Of a DNA stretch of 64,000 bases, positions 17,210 to 25,967 are shown piece by piece. Origin of the DNA: Couchioplanes caeruleus (GTDB lineage Bacteria; Actinomycetota; Actinomycetes; Mycobacteriales; Micromonosporaceae); assembly GCF_003751945.1 (NCBI RefSeq), contig NZ_RJKL01000001.1, positions 2,604,001-2,668,000 on the forward strand, read 5' to 3'. Below the pieces are notes generated by a model. That model made no database searches. It saw only the letters and a list, made by a program, of their open reading frames with translations, and was not told the DNA's origin. Position 1 is the first letter of the stretch, and the number at the start of each line of letters is the position of its first letter. A program made the translations under genes and the position numbers.

Positions 17210-18847
17210 TCACCGGATGCCGTCGCGGAAGCGACGACGCTCCGCGATCTGGACCCGCGGGTCCAGGCAGAGCCGGTCGCGGCCGCCGCTTTTCGCCTCG
17301 TAGAGGGCCTCGTCCGCACGGGCCAGCACCCCGCTCTGCGTGTCCCCGGCGGTGACCGCGGTGACGCCGATGCTCACCGTGACCGGCAGCTCCCCGGTGA
17401 CCGGCTCCCAGGGATGGCCGGAGATCGCCTGGCGCAGATCCTCCATGCGCAGCGCCGCACCTGCGACGTCGACGCCCGTGACGACCAGCAGGAACTCCTC
17501 GCCGCCGAGCCGGGCGGCGAACCCGGCCGGGCCGGCATCCGTACGGCCGATCATCGCCGCCACGTCCGTCAGGACCCGGTCGCCGGTCTCGTGCGAGAGC
17601 GTGTCGTTGACGCGTTTGAAGTGGTCGAGGTCGATCAGGGCCACCGTTACCGGCGAGCCGTCGCCCGTGGCCTTCTCCAGCAGGGCAGGCAGGCGCTCGT
17701 CGACGTACCGGCGGTTGTGCAGGCCGGTCAGCGGGTCGCGCCGCGCCTGGTCGCGGAACCACTCCGCCTGGCGGCGAGCCTCGTCGACCTCGAAGAGCGC
17801 CTGGCGGTTGCGGGCCTGAGCCTCCCGCTGCGCCGACTGCAACCGCTTCTCCGCGGTGTGGAACCGGTGCATCGTGGCGTACGCGCGGGCGAAGTCGCCG
17901 GCCGCGGCCTGGATCTCGGCCTGCTCGAACAGGGCCTGGACCTCGTTGAACCGCAGCGCGTGCCGGCCGCACAGCGCCTGGACGCGGTCGATCGTCTGTT
18001 GCGCGTCGTAGAGTTCACCGCGCAGCCGCTGCACGAAGGCGAGCGTCAGCAGCAGGTCGGCCTCGGCGTCGGCCTCCTGCGCGTTCTCGTCCAGGTACGC
18101 CCGCAGCGCCGCCCGCGCCGCCCGCTCGGCCGCGTCGAGGTCACCGAGCAGCGCCTCGACCCGGGCGACGGTGTCCAGCGCGGAGAAGTCCAGCGGCCGG
18201 CCGTGCTCCTCGCCGGCGGCGCGCAGGCGTTCCAGGACGCGCCGGGCCATGGGCAGGTTGCCGCGGTCGTACTCGGCATACGCATAGTTGTTGAGGGCCA
18301 TCAACTGGCGGCGGGCGTTGCCGTGCTCCGCCGCGGTCAGGATCGCCTGCTCGTAGCGGTCGCGGGCGGACGGCATCGAGCCGGTCTCGGCGTACGCGTC
18401 GGCCAGCTTGATCAGGCACGCGATCCGCCCGGAGACGGGAGTGGTAGCGTCAAGCGCGTCGACGCATTGGATCATGTGTTCGAGATTCGCCGCGAGATCG
18501 CCCATGGCGTGGTAGAGCCGGGCCAGCACCCGGTGCGACCGCGACTGTACGCGCATGCAGCCGCTCACCTGCGCCCACTCGAGCACCTCGACGATCATCT
18601 TCGCCGCGGACGCCAGCTCGCCGCGCCGCTCGACCATGTCGGCCTGCAGCAACCGGGCCCGCCAGCGCAGCTCGGTCTCCCCCGCCTCGTCCGCCGCCCG
18701 CTCGATCATCAGGGCGGTGGCCTGGGCCTCGGCCACGTCGAAGTCGGCGAGATCCTCGTACTCGTCCACGACCTGCGTCATCCGGGCCGCGTCCAGGGGC
18801 ACCTCGGTGCCCGCCCGCGTCATCATGACCATGGCGACTCCCGGCAT
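17210..18847 (-). CDS. TPR-like repeat protein with C-terminal GGDEF diguanylate cyclase domain
   Basis: A 545-residue soluble protein. Residues 1 to about 350 form helical TPR-like repeats (for example LADAYAETGSMPSARDRYEQAI and LNNYAYAEYDRGNLPMARRV), then a charged coiled linker leads to the GGDEF domain: RDPLTGLHNRRY, VALIDLDHFKRVND, the active-site RLGGEEFLLV and LARADEALYEAKSGGRDR. GGEEF supports cyclic-di-GMP synthesis. The RxxD inhibitory site is absent (the positions before the active site read GPAGF), so product feedback is not expected. ATG 18847 has no SD; the in-frame ATG at 18832 follows GGGAG and could be the real start. Confidence 0.88.
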   Translation of the reverse strand: MPGVAMVMMTRAGTEVPLDAARMTQVVDEYEDLADFDVAEAQATALMIERAADEAGETELRWRARLLQADMVERRGELASAAKMIVEVLEWAQVSGCMRVQSRSHRVLARLYHAMGDLAANLEHMIQCVDALDATTPVSGRIACLIKLADAYAETGSMPSARDRYEQAILTAAEHGNARRQLMALNNYAYAEYDRGNLPMARRVLERLRAAGEEHGRPLDFSALDTVARVEALLGDLDAAERAARAALRAYLDENAQEADAEADLLLTLAFVQRLRGELYDAQQTIDRVQALCGRHALRFNEVQALFEQAEIQAAAGDFARAYATMHRFHTAEKRLQSAQREAQARNRQALFEVDEARRQAEWFRDQARRDPLTGLHNRRYVDERLPALLEKATGDGSPVTVALIDLDHFKRVNDTLSHETGDRVLTDVAAMIGRTDAGPAGFAARLGGEEFLLVVTGVDVAGAALRMEDLRQAISGHPWEPVTGELPVTVSIGVTAVTAGDTQSGVLARADEALYEAKSGGRDRLCLDPRVQIAERRRFRDGIR

Positions 18848-18942
18848 CCGTCACGCCGCGGTCGGCTCCGCGGCCTGCGGGAGGGTTTGCTCCCGATCTT
18901 CCGATCGGCGCGAGCAGGGCAAACCTGCGGAGAGTCAGCCGG

Positions 18943-19752
18943 TCACTTGCAGAGCAGTTTCTCCATCCGGCGTCCTGCGACGGCCAGGCCGAGGGCGACC
19001 ACCACCAGCAGATAGACCACGTCGAGAAGCTGGATCCAGCCCACTCCCCCGGTCGTGATCGCGCGGATCAGGTCGACCGAGCGATACAGCGGCGTGACCT
19101 CCACCAGCCAGCGCAGGATCGACGGATACGCCTCGGCCGGTACGAAAGTCCCCGAGAAGAGGAAGAGCGCGAACTGGGCGGAGGCGACGAGGTCGAAGTC
19201 CTGCCAGCTCCGCATGAACGTGGACAGCGCCATGCCCGCGGCGCCGAAGGCGAAGCCGACCAGCACCGCGCCCGCGAAGGCGGCCAGGGCCCGCGCCGGC
19301 GTGGTGAGCTCCATGACCACCATGACCACCAGGAACGCCGCCGCGTAGATGTTGCCGCGCAGCATCGCCCAGGCGAGCTCCCCCATGGCGATCTCGATGG
19401 GGCGGACGGGAGTGGCCAGCATCCCGTCGTACAGCTTCATGAATTTCATCTTGCCGAAGAAGTTGAAGGTCGTCTCCGCCAGCGCTCCGGTCATGGCCGA
19501 GGAGGCCAGCATGGCCGGCGCCACGAACGCGGCGTAGCCGACGACCCGGCCGTCCGGCAGCGTCAGGTCGCCGACGAGGGTGCCGACGCCGACCCCGATC
19601 GAGAACAGATAGAGGATCGGCTCGAGAAACCCCGACGCCATGACCAGCCAGTACGCGCTGCGCAGCGTCGCCACGTTGCGCTCGACGACGGACCCCGAGC
19701 GGCGGCCGGCACCCTCGAAGGAGACGAGTCGCGGCAGGACCAGGGTGACCAC
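18943..19752 (-). CDS. ABC-2 type transporter permease (second permease of the split exporter)
   Basis: GTG 19752 is chosen because GAGGGG lies 6 nt upstream. The 269-residue protein has an N-terminal cytoplasmic segment (VVERNVATLRSAYWLVMASG), then FLEPILYLFSIGVGVG, the ABC-2 region YAAFVAPAMLASSAMTGAL, FNFFGKMKFMKLYDGMLATP and LFLFSGTFVPAEAYP, with about six TM helices. The sequence resembles NodJ/DrrB-type exporters. It follows the other permease after 41 bp and probably forms a heterodimer with it; the cognate ATPase lies 4 kb away beyond the inserted segment. Confidence 0.85.
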   Translation of the reverse strand: MVTLVLPRLVSFEGAGRRSGSVVERNVATLRSAYWLVMASGFLEPILYLFSIGVGVGTLVGDLTLPDGRVVGYAAFVAPAMLASSAMTGALAETTFNFFGKMKFMKLYDGMLATPVRPIEIAMGELAWAMLRGNIYAAAFLVVMVVMELTTPARALAAFAGAVLVGFAFGAAGMALSTFMRSWQDFDLVASAQFALFLFSGTFVPAEAYPSILRWLVEVTPLYRSVDLIRAITTGGVGWIQLLDVVYLLVVVALGLAVAGRRMEKLLCK

Positions 19753-19793
19753 GGTGAACCCCTCAGCGCATCCGGGACGAACGACAGGACATC

Positions 19794-20546
19794 TCAGACC
19801 ACCAGCCGGCGGCCGAACTGGCGCAGGGCGAGCAGCCACCCCGCCACCGCCCACAGCCCCAGGTAGAGCAGGTGGCCGAGCACCGGCCAGGCCGGTGCGG
19901 TGCCCAGCGTCGCCGCGCGGCTGAGATCGACGCCGTGCCAGAGCGGCAGCGCGTATGCGATCCAGCGCAACGGGTCGGGCAGCGACTCGACCGGGAAGAA
20001 GACGCCGGAGAACAGCGACATCGGTATGACGCCGAGCCGGAACAGGATGGCCAGATAGCTGTCGCTGCGGATGGTCGACGAGTACGCGAAGGTCGGCGTC
20101 GACACCGACAGCCCGACGAGCGCGGCGACCGGCAGCGTGGCCAGCGCCCACCAGGAGTGCATGGTGCCGAAGGCCGCGGCGATCACCAGGAAGGCGGCGC
20201 AGCTCGTCAGGGTGCGGAAGACGATGAAGAGCAGGTGGCCGTCGAGGATGTCCGAGACCCGCAGCGGCGCCGCCGCCTGGCCGAAGTAGTTGCGCTGCCA
20301 CTCGAAGCCGCCCAGCACCGGCCAGGTGGAGTCCCCGATCGCGATCTGCATGGCGGTGGAGGCGATCAGGCCGGGAACCATCCAGTCGAGATAGGGCACC
20401 CCCTCGACGCCGCCAGTGACGTATGCGCCGACCCCCACGCCGAAGCCGAGCATCGTCAGCAGCGGCAGCACGAACGACGAGAGCACGCTCGAGCGCCAGA
20501 TCCGGCGGTAGCTGACCAGGTGATATTCCAGCACATACCACGTCAT
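19794..20546 (-). CDS. ABC-2 type transporter permease (first permease of the split exporter)
   Basis: A 250-residue protein starting at ATG 20546 (MTWYVLEYHLVSYRRIWRSS). It has about six TM helices, with FVLPLLTMLGFGVGVGAYVT, YLDWMVPGLIASTAMQIAI, GGFEWQRNYFGQAAAPLRVS, the LFSGVFFPVESLP loop and a C-terminal YLGLWAVAGWLLALRQFGRR. The sequence upstream of its start (GCTGGTGGACTGAC) still carries the last codons and TGA stop of the ATPase gene now located at 24081-25001. The two genes were therefore once adjacent, with 1 bp between stop and start. Confidence 0.85.
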   Translation of the reverse strand: MTWYVLEYHLVSYRRIWRSSVLSSFVLPLLTMLGFGVGVGAYVTGGVEGVPYLDWMVPGLIASTAMQIAIGDSTWPVLGGFEWQRNYFGQAAAPLRVSDILDGHLLFIVFRTLTSCAAFLVIAAAFGTMHSWWALATLPVAALVGLSVSTPTFAYSSTIRSDSYLAILFRLGVIPMSLFSGVFFPVESLPDPLRWIAYALPLWHGVDLSRAATLGTAPAWPVLGHLLYLGLWAVAGWLLALRQFGRRLVV

Positions 20547-20562
20547 GTCAGTCCACCAGCGT

Positions 20563-21342
20563 TTCAAGTGACAAAGAAGCCGGATGGCCCTGGCTACATT
20601 CTCACACCGAGCCCAAGCGAGGCAGCGGTCGTGCGAGAAGCCGCCGATCTCTCTTGACGACTGGCATCGCTTGACCGCGTTGGTCCGGAGCAGACACACC
20701 GTGGGTGAGGGCAGTGACACCGGACCTCGCCGACGCTCAGCTCGCCTACTGTCCGTGAGCGCCCTGGGCTGGCCCCTCGCCGGCCCGACCGCGACCGAAG
20801 CGGCATAGCATCACGGGCCGCGTACGGCATAGAGGTCGCCGGCTGACGGCGGGCCCACCAGAGCACGCCACTCCGCGTAGCCGGTCCGCGATACGCAACT
20901 CGACGCGTCTGATGCTCTAGATCCGAAAGTCCCGCGCAACCTGGATAGCACCTGATCAGCAGGGCCACTCTCTGAGCTGAATCTGTAGCCCGAGTACACA
21001 TACGGAGCCGGGCTGCGGGTCGAACATCGCGCTAGAGACCGCAGGTGCGCTAGACGACGCTACCGCGGGCACGCCGGATGAAGCTGCCGCTGCAGTCGCC
21101 GGCGAACTTGCCCAAGCGAGCGTGGCCGCCAGCATCAATCCTCCGAAGTTCCGACAGTGCGCTTGAACTGCATAGTTCCTCCATTGTGGGCAGTGGTCGG
21201 ACAGGTGGAATGTACGAGCATGGACACCAGGGTGCAAGGGTCTTGGACCAGCAAACTTCGATGCCATCCATCCACATGCACTGATTCAATCTCGCATCAC
21301 TGCATCGTCCACTCACATCGCCTACACCCGAAAGGAGGACCG
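20563..21342. other. 780-bp stretch of the inserted segment without a convincing gene
   Basis: Base composition is visibly less GC-rich than the surroundings. The frames on both strands are short and lack an SD or family motifs. A minus-strand frame ending near 20956 has a signal-peptide-like stretch (LMLAATLAWASSPATAAAAS) but no supported start. Confidence 0.5.
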
Positions 21343-21690
21343 TTGGCACGCGGCACCATGCACGCCCCCAAGCCCGACGAGCAGCGTCGCCGCCGCAACG
21401 CCCCGACGCACGGCGAGACGGTCCTCCCCCGGGACAACGAACTCCGCGGCCCCGAGCTGGCCGAGCTCTCATCTCGCACCTTCGGCGACGATGTGCTCGC
21501 TTGGTACGACGACTGGCGCCGTTCCCCGCAAGCCGCTGTCCACTGGACAGTGAGCAACGGCGGGCACGCCCTGGCTCGCGTGATCCGGCGCAACCTCGCC
21601 AAGAGCCGCGACCGGGCGGCCCGCGCGATCGAGACCACGAACGCGCACGCGCCTGGCGAAGACACCGTCGCCGAGCTGTCCTTCCCCTGA
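21343..21690 (+). CDS. Phage terminase small-subunit-like protein, probably truncated
   Basis: The start is TTG 21343, supported by AAAGGAGG with 5 nt spacing. The 115-residue protein opens with the basic RRRRNAPT motif and then LPRDNELRGPELAEL and WYDDWRRSPQA. This is the order seen in the N-terminal half of actinophage-type terminase small subunits (basic KRARRN.PT, then WPPQT/RSPQA). The part after SPQA does not look like the usual continuation (ATDWQRL), so the gene is either a truncated or recombined remnant or a distant relative. No large terminase subunit or portal gene is nearby. Confidence 0.5.
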   Translation: MARGTMHAPKPDEQRRRRNAPTHGETVLPRDNELRGPELAELSSRTFGDDVLAWYDDWRRSPQAAVHWTVSNGGHALARVIRRNLAKSRDRAARAIETTNAHAPGEDTVAELSFP

Positions 21691-21768
21691 TCAATGCGAA
21701 GGATCTCGGTTCCTCGCGCGGTGACGAGCAACCGAGATCCTCCGACGGTGCGTCCGGTGTCCGGCGGG

Positions 21769-23160
21769 TCAGGCGACGAACTTGGTAGCGCGTCGCCGGC
21801 GCGCCACCACCAGGAAGGCCACGGCGCCCGCGACCACGAGCGCCAGGCCCGCGCTGCCGACGGTCAGCACGTTGGCACCCGTCAGCGCCAGACCCCCACC
21901 GGAGCCGGCGTCCGCCTTGCCACCGGCGTTCGCGGTACCGCCGTCCGTGCCGGTGCCGGTGCCGGTGCCGGTGCCCGTGCCGGTCCCGTTACCGGTGCCG
22001 TTGCCGGTCCCGGTGCCGGTGCCGGTGCCGGTGCCGGTGCCGGTGCCGGTGCCGGTGCCGGTGCCGTTGTCGGTGCCCGTGCCGGTCCCGGTGTCGGTGC
22101 CGGTGCCGGTGCCCGAGCCGTTCGAGCTCTCCGCGATGACGACGATGTCCGCGCGGTCGTCGTCGGCGTTGGCGTCCCTGCCGTGCTCCCGGCCCACGAA
22201 GTCGTAATTGACGACCACCTTGGACTTCGTCTCGCCCTTGCGCTCGATCCGGAGGTCGAACTCCCACTCCTGGCTCGTGTTCGGCTTGAGCACGTGGTCC
22301 AGGGACGTCGGGAGGCTGCAGTCGTACGCCTCCGAATTCGGCGCCCAGGAGCGCGGGAGGACCTGCCTGCAGTTCTCGGGCGCCTTGACGACCGTCGTCC
22401 CCTGCGGCACGTCCACGAAGGTGTTGTCGAACAGGCCGCGGGTACCACCGCCGAAGAAGTTGGCCGCCGCGGGGCCTGTGTTCTGCTGGCCGACCTTCAG
22501 CTTGACGGTCTGCCCGACCGCGCCCCGCACGGTCGCGCCGACCGCCTTCAGGTTGACCGGATTGTTACCGGTGATCGTGAATGCCGTGAGGCTGTTGCGG
22601 TTGCTGCCAGGGTCCGCGCTCGGCGCACCCACCGGCTCCGACGTGGCCCGCAGGTCGAGCTTGCCGCCCGTGCCGCGCGTCGGATGTTCCTTGCGCCAGG
22701 ACTCGAGATCCGGTGCCGCCTCCTCGGCGGTGTACCACTTGGCGTGGGTGTACAGCGTGAGCGGCGCCATGGACTCGGCGTCGATGTCGTACTCGACCTG
22801 CGGCTGGACCACGTACTGCTTCGCGGGAGCAAGCTCGGTGCCGAACTCGCAGAAGGCAGCACGAGACGCGTAATGGCAGTTGTCGAAGGTCGTGACCGGC
22901 TTCATGCCGGGATCCCACGCCAGGAGCACGTAGGTCTTGGCGATGGCCGCGGTGCTCGCATTGCCCACCGCGAGCGCGTCCGCGGCCCTACCGCCCGGCG
23001 TGGCCGTGACGGCCGTCGTCGGACCGCCGACGAGTGCCGGCTGGCCCGGAGCGGCCGAAGCCGCGGTCGACGAAGCCGCGACGGCGAGCCCGATGAGCCC
23101 GACGGCGCCGAGGCCGCGGATCCACGGCCGGAAACGACTTCTTGCCACGATCTCCCCCAT
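21769..23160 (-). CDS. Secreted surface protein with Gly-Thr repeat stalk and LAXTG sorting signal
   Basis: A protein of about 463 residues. A signal peptide ([24 protein letters not shown]) is followed by an N-terminal region of about 330 residues with paired cysteines ([15 protein letters not shown] and ENCRQV with YDCSLP) and Ig/DUF11-like strands. A stalk of GTGT repeats (about 60 residues) follows, then LALTG, a TM helix and RRRR. LALTG fits the LAXTG signal of class E sortases, so cell-wall anchoring is likely. The start is uncertain: ATG 23160 has no clear SD, and GTG 23148 lies 3 nt after GGGGAG. The gene sits inside the inserted segment. Confidence 0.7.
   Translation of the reverse strand: MGEIVARSRFRPWIRGLGAVGLIGLAVAASSTAASAAPGQPALVGGPTTAVTATPGGRAADALAVGNASTAAIAKTYVLLAWDPGMKPVTTFDNCHYASRAAFCEFGTELAPAKQYVVQPQVEYDIDAESMAPLTLYTHAKWYTAEEAAPDLESWRKEHPTRGTGGKLDLRATSEPVGAPSADPGSNRNSLTAFTITGNNPVNLKAVGATVRGAVGQTVKLKVGQQNTGPAAANFFGGGTRGLFDNTFVDVPQGTTVVKAPENCRQVLPRSWAPNSEAYDCSLPTSLDHVLKPNTSQEWEFDLRIERKGETKSKVVVNYDFVGREHGRDANADDDRADIVVIAESSNGSGTGTGTDTGTGTGTDNGTGTGTGTGTGTGTGTGTGTGNGTGNGTGTGTGTGTGTGTDGGTANAGGKADAGSGGGLALTGANVLTVGSAGLALVVAGAVAFLVVARRRRATKFVA
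21946..22118. repeat. Hexanucleotide tandem repeat encoding the Gly-Thr stalk
   Basis: Many near-perfect copies of CCGGTG (GGCACC on the coding strand) with a few variants such as GTTACC, GTCCCG and GTGTCG. The 6-bp unit keeps the frame, so slippage would change the stalk length rather than switch the gene off. Confidence 0.9.
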
Positions 23161-23233
23161 GACTGACTTGATCAACAACCCGCGCAGCATAGAAAACGCC
23201 CGCAAGGACCACCACGGCGGGCATCCGGGCTCG

Positions 23234-24081
23234 GGCGCGTCTCGAAGTAGGTGTGTCGGTCTTCGATAGACGACGAGGTCTCCGGTAGAGGGTTCTACGA
23301 CCAAGAAGAACCTGAATACCGGAGACCTCGTGGCTACCTTAGCGGTGACGAGGCGGTTCGACCTGACCGACGTGCAGTGGGCACTGTTGGCGGCGTTGCT
23401 GCCTGCGCCGAAGCGGTCGGATCGGCCGTCACGATGGACGAAACGGCAGTTGATCGACGGGATCCGCTGGCGAGTACGTACCGGCGCGCCCTGGCGTGAT
23501 GTACCGGACTGTTACGGCTCGTGGCAGGCGGTCTATGCGTTGTTTCGCCGCTGGCAGCGTGCCGGTCTCTGGGCGCAGATCGTGACGGGGCTGCAGGCCC
23601 GTGCGGACACCGTCGGGCTGATCACCTGGGATGTCAGCGTGGACTCCACGATTGCCAGGGCGCATCAGCACGCCGCTGGAGCCCGCATCAGCGGTCAGCG
23701 TGAACCGGCCGGCGGCGTCGGGCCCGAGCCGTCCGATCACGCGTTGGGCCGCTCTCGTGGAGGCTGGACCACGAAGCTGCACCTGGCCTGCGAGCAGGGC
23801 GGTAAGCCGTTGTCGATGCTGCTCGGCGCGGGATCAAGGCATGCATCCCGAGCAAGACCGACCAGGACGCCCACCGCCTGGCCAAAGGCTCCCGGGGCGG
23901 CCGTCCACCCGCCTTCGACCCGCAGATCTACCGGCAACGCCACGCCGTGGAGTGCGGCATCAACCGCCTCAAACGCCACCGCGCCGTCGCCACTCGCTTC
24001 GACAAACCTCGCCGCCCGTTACGAAGCCACCCTGCACATCACCGCGATCAACGAGTGGCTACACGCACTTCGAGACGCGCC
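23234..24081 (+). mobile_element. Defective IS5-type insertion sequence with 15-bp terminal inverted repeats
   Basis: The left end GGCGCGTCTCGAAGT (23234-23248) matches the reverse complement of the right end at 24067-24081 perfectly, and similarity continues a few bases inward (GGTGTGTC and GCGTGTAGC). The 848-bp element holds one transposase pseudogene. The flanks (CTCG on the left, TAGT on the right) show no target duplication. The right end abuts the 13-bp repeat in the ABC ATPase 3' end. Confidence 0.85.
23330..24081 (+). pseudogene. IS5-family transposase, internally deleted and frameshifted
   Basis: From GTG 23330 the frame reads [38 protein letters not shown] and the first catalytic Asp block WDVSVDSTIARAHQHAAGA up to [10 protein letters not shown] near 23830. 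The sequence then jumps into another frame reading [18 protein letters not shown] and the catalytic-Glu block [20 protein letters not shown]. Near 24008 it shifts back to [17 protein letters not shown]. The region between LLGAG and GIKAC, where intact relatives carry the second catalytic Asp (DRAYSS-type motif), is missing. The protein cannot be active. Confidence 0.88.
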
Positions 24082-25001
24082 TAGTCCACCAGCGTCCGTC
24101 CGGTGAGGTGCAGGAACACGTCCTCGAGGCTGCTGCGGCGCACCAGGACGCTGGCCGGGCTCAGAGCGCGGCGATGCACCTCGGCGACCGCCTCGTCGCC
24201 GTCGCTCACATAGAGCAGGATGCGGTCCGGCAGGATCTCCAGGCGCTCGCCGACCCCGGCGAGCTTGTCGGCGAAGGCCTCCTGGGACTCCACGATGAAG
24301 CGCAGCTCGACCACCTCGCGGGTCGAATACCGCTCGATCAGGGCGCGGGGCGAGCCCTCGGCGACGATGCGCCCACCGTCCATCACCACGAGCCGGTCGC
24401 AGAGCTGCTCGGCCTCGTCCATGTAGTGGGTGGTCAGGACCAGGGTCACGCCCTGCTGCTTGAGCCGGAACAGGCGCTCCCACACCAGATGTCGGGCCTG
24501 CGGGTCGAGGCCGGTGGTGGGCTCGTCGAGCAGCACGAGGTCGGGCTCGTTGACCAGCGCCCGGGCGATGGTGAGCCGGCGCTTCATGCCGCCGGAGAGC
24601 GGCTCGACCTTGCTGTCGGCGCGCTCGCTCAACTGCACGAAGTCGAGCAGCTCGTCGGCGCGCCGGCGGGCCACCTTGCGGGGGATGCCGAAGAAGCGGG
24701 CATAGGTGGTCAGGTTCTCCCGGACCGTGAGCTCGAGGTCGAGGTTGTCGAGCTGGGGGCAGACCCCGAGGCGGGCCCGGATCGCCGGCCCCTCGTGCAG
24801 CGGATCCTTGTCGAGGATGCGCAGGACGCCGCCGGTCGGCGGGGACACGCAGCCGATCATCCGCATGGTGGAGCTCTTGCCCGCGCCGTTGGGACCGAGG
24901 AAGCCGAACGCCTCCCCGCGCGCCACGTCGACGTCGATGCCGTCGACGGCGGTGAAGTCACCGAAGCGTTTGACCAGCCCGCGGGCGTGAATGAGGCTCA
25001 C
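24081..25001 (-). CDS. ABC-2 type exporter ATP-binding protein (NodI/DrrA-like), separated from its permeases
   Basis: GTG 25001 ([14 protein letters not shown]) is taken as the start, with AAGG upstream. The 306-residue protein has Walker [11 protein letters not shown]-loop CPQLDN, signature [15 protein letters not shown], Walker [13 protein letters not shown] and the H-loop TTHYMDEAE, and ends with [17 protein letters not shown]. Its last codons (CTGGTGGAC) are repeated upstream of the permease at 20546. Its stop is now TAG, formed at the junction with the IS end; the original TGA is still present at the permease side. The coding region is intact. Confidence 0.9.
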   Translation of the reverse strand: MSLIHARGLVKRFGDFTAVDGIDVDVARGEAFGFLGPNGAGKSSTMRMIGCVSPPTGGVLRILDKDPLHEGPAIRARLGVCPQLDNLDLELTVRENLTTYARFFGIPRKVARRRADELLDFVQLSERADSKVEPLSGGMKRRLTIARALVNEPDLVLLDEPTTGLDPQARHLVWERLFRLKQQGVTLVLTTHYMDEAEQLCDRLVVMDGGRIVAEGSPRALIERYSTREVVELRFIVESQEAFADKLAGVGERLEILPDRILLYVSDGDEAVAEVHRRALSPASVLVRRSSLEDVFLHLTGRTLVD

Positions 25002-25122
25002 CCGAGCGACCTTAGTGAAGGGGTCCGACAAAACCGCGCGTTTGCTGAGCCGAGCTTGCGACCGGCTTGAGCCTGCCCGCCGATCGAGGGGAGGTCAGAA
25101 GGAACCGGGAAGGAAACACGAA

Positions 25123-25890
25123 GTGAAACTGTCACGCATGGTCGCCGTCCTGAGCCTGAGCCTGCTCGGCTCCCTGGCCGCCCCGATCTCGGCATCGGCC
25201 GCCGTGACACCGCCCGCTCCGGAGGCCCCGCCCACGCCGGTCAACGTGAACAAGAACCGCGCGTACATGAGCCCGATGGAGACGCAGCTCTTCTGGGCAC
25301 CGGCGCCGAGGGCCACCAGCTACGACGTCACCGTCACCGACGGCACCACGACCAACACGTATTCCGTGCCGAGCTCCGCCTACTACATTGCCATGGGCAC
25401 CAGCATCAAGCGCTTCACCCTTCGGGTGCCGACGCCGGACAAGTGCACCAGCTACAAGATCACTCTCGCGGCGCGCAACGCAGGGGGCGTGAGCGCGCCG
25501 GTCCTCATGACGGAGAAGACGCTGGCCCCGACGATCGTGACCAAGGCCTTCGCCACCCGCGGCTCCGCGCCCACCATCGGCAAGTTCACCATGTCGGCGC
25601 CGCACTGGCGGGGCTACCTGGGCGACCCGGTGCGCGGGACGGCCTGGGCGGACGACCCCATGAACGCGACAGGGACGCTGAACGTCAAGATGGACCTGGT
25701 CCGGCTGGTGGACAACAAGGTCGTCAACACCGCCTCCTGGGCCGTCGGAAGGTGGAGCACGGGCACCCGGACGCAGAACTTCTTCGGTCTCGAGGCCAAG
25801 CGCGCCTACGTGCTGCAGGTCACCATCTCCAACGGCTGGGGTAGCTGTTCCCGCCAGGTGGGCAAGATCCTGCTCCCCCGCCTGCCGTGA
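25123..25890 (+). CDS. Secreted protein with fibronectin type III-like domain
   Basis: GTG 25123 follows GGGAAGGA at 7 nt. The 255-residue protein has a clear signal peptide (MVAVLSLSLLGSLAAPISASA), then a Fn3-like region (MSPMETQLFWAPAPRATSYDVTVTD, YKITLAARNAGGVSAP) and a C-terminal beta-rich domain of about 110 residues (HWRGYLGDPVRGTAW, NFFGLEAKRAYVLQV) with one Cys pair possible between CTSYK and GSCSRQ. It is probably extracellular. I do not recognise the C-terminal domain. A strong bidirectional hairpin follows. Confidence 0.65.
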   Translation: MKLSRMVAVLSLSLLGSLAAPISASAAVTPPAPEAPPTPVNVNKNRAYMSPMETQLFWAPAPRATSYDVTVTDGTTTNTYSVPSSAYYIAMGTSIKRFTLRVPTPDKCTSYKITLAARNAGGVSAPVLMTEKTLAPTIVTKAFATRGSAPTIGKFTMSAPHWRGYLGDPVRGTAWADDPMNATGTLNVKMDLVRLVDNKVVNTASWAVGRWSTGTRTQNFFGLEAKRAYVLQVTISNGWGSCSRQVGKILLPRLP

Positions 25891-25897
25891 CGTCCGC

Positions 25898-25930
25898 CCG
25901 GCCCCGCGACCGATCAGGCCGCGGGGCCGG
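25898..25930. terminator. Bidirectional hairpin terminator
   Basis: A perfect 11-bp stem CCGGCCCCGCG/CGCGGGGCCGG with an 11-nt loop lies between the convergent Fn3-like gene and the gene at 25968-26495. Confidence 0.75.
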
Positions 25931-25967
25931 TGAAGCCGTCAGGGACGGCCGAGCCGTGAGAGGCCGG

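Larger units (their letters stand above)
20550..24095. mobile_element. 3.5-kb inserted segment flanked by 13-bp direct repeats
   Basis: The 13-bp sequence AGTCCACCAGCGT occurs at 20550-20562 and again at 24083-24095. The right copy is the 3' end of an ABC ATPase gene; the left copy is the same gene end, now lying just before the permease start. The 3520 bp between them hold a less GC-rich gene-poor stretch, a terminase-like remnant, a surface-protein gene and a defective IS element that abuts the right repeat. No integrase is present. Confidence 0.75.

Noticed and set aside
18856..18873. CCGCGG-TCGGCT-CCGCGG hairpin upstream of the GGDEF gene
   Set aside because: Arms of 6 bp occur often by chance in this composition and there is no U-tract.
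20956..21267. Minus-strand frame with a signal-peptide-like stretch inside the inserted segment
   Set aside because: No SD and no recognisable family; the hydrophobic run is short. Left as unannotated.
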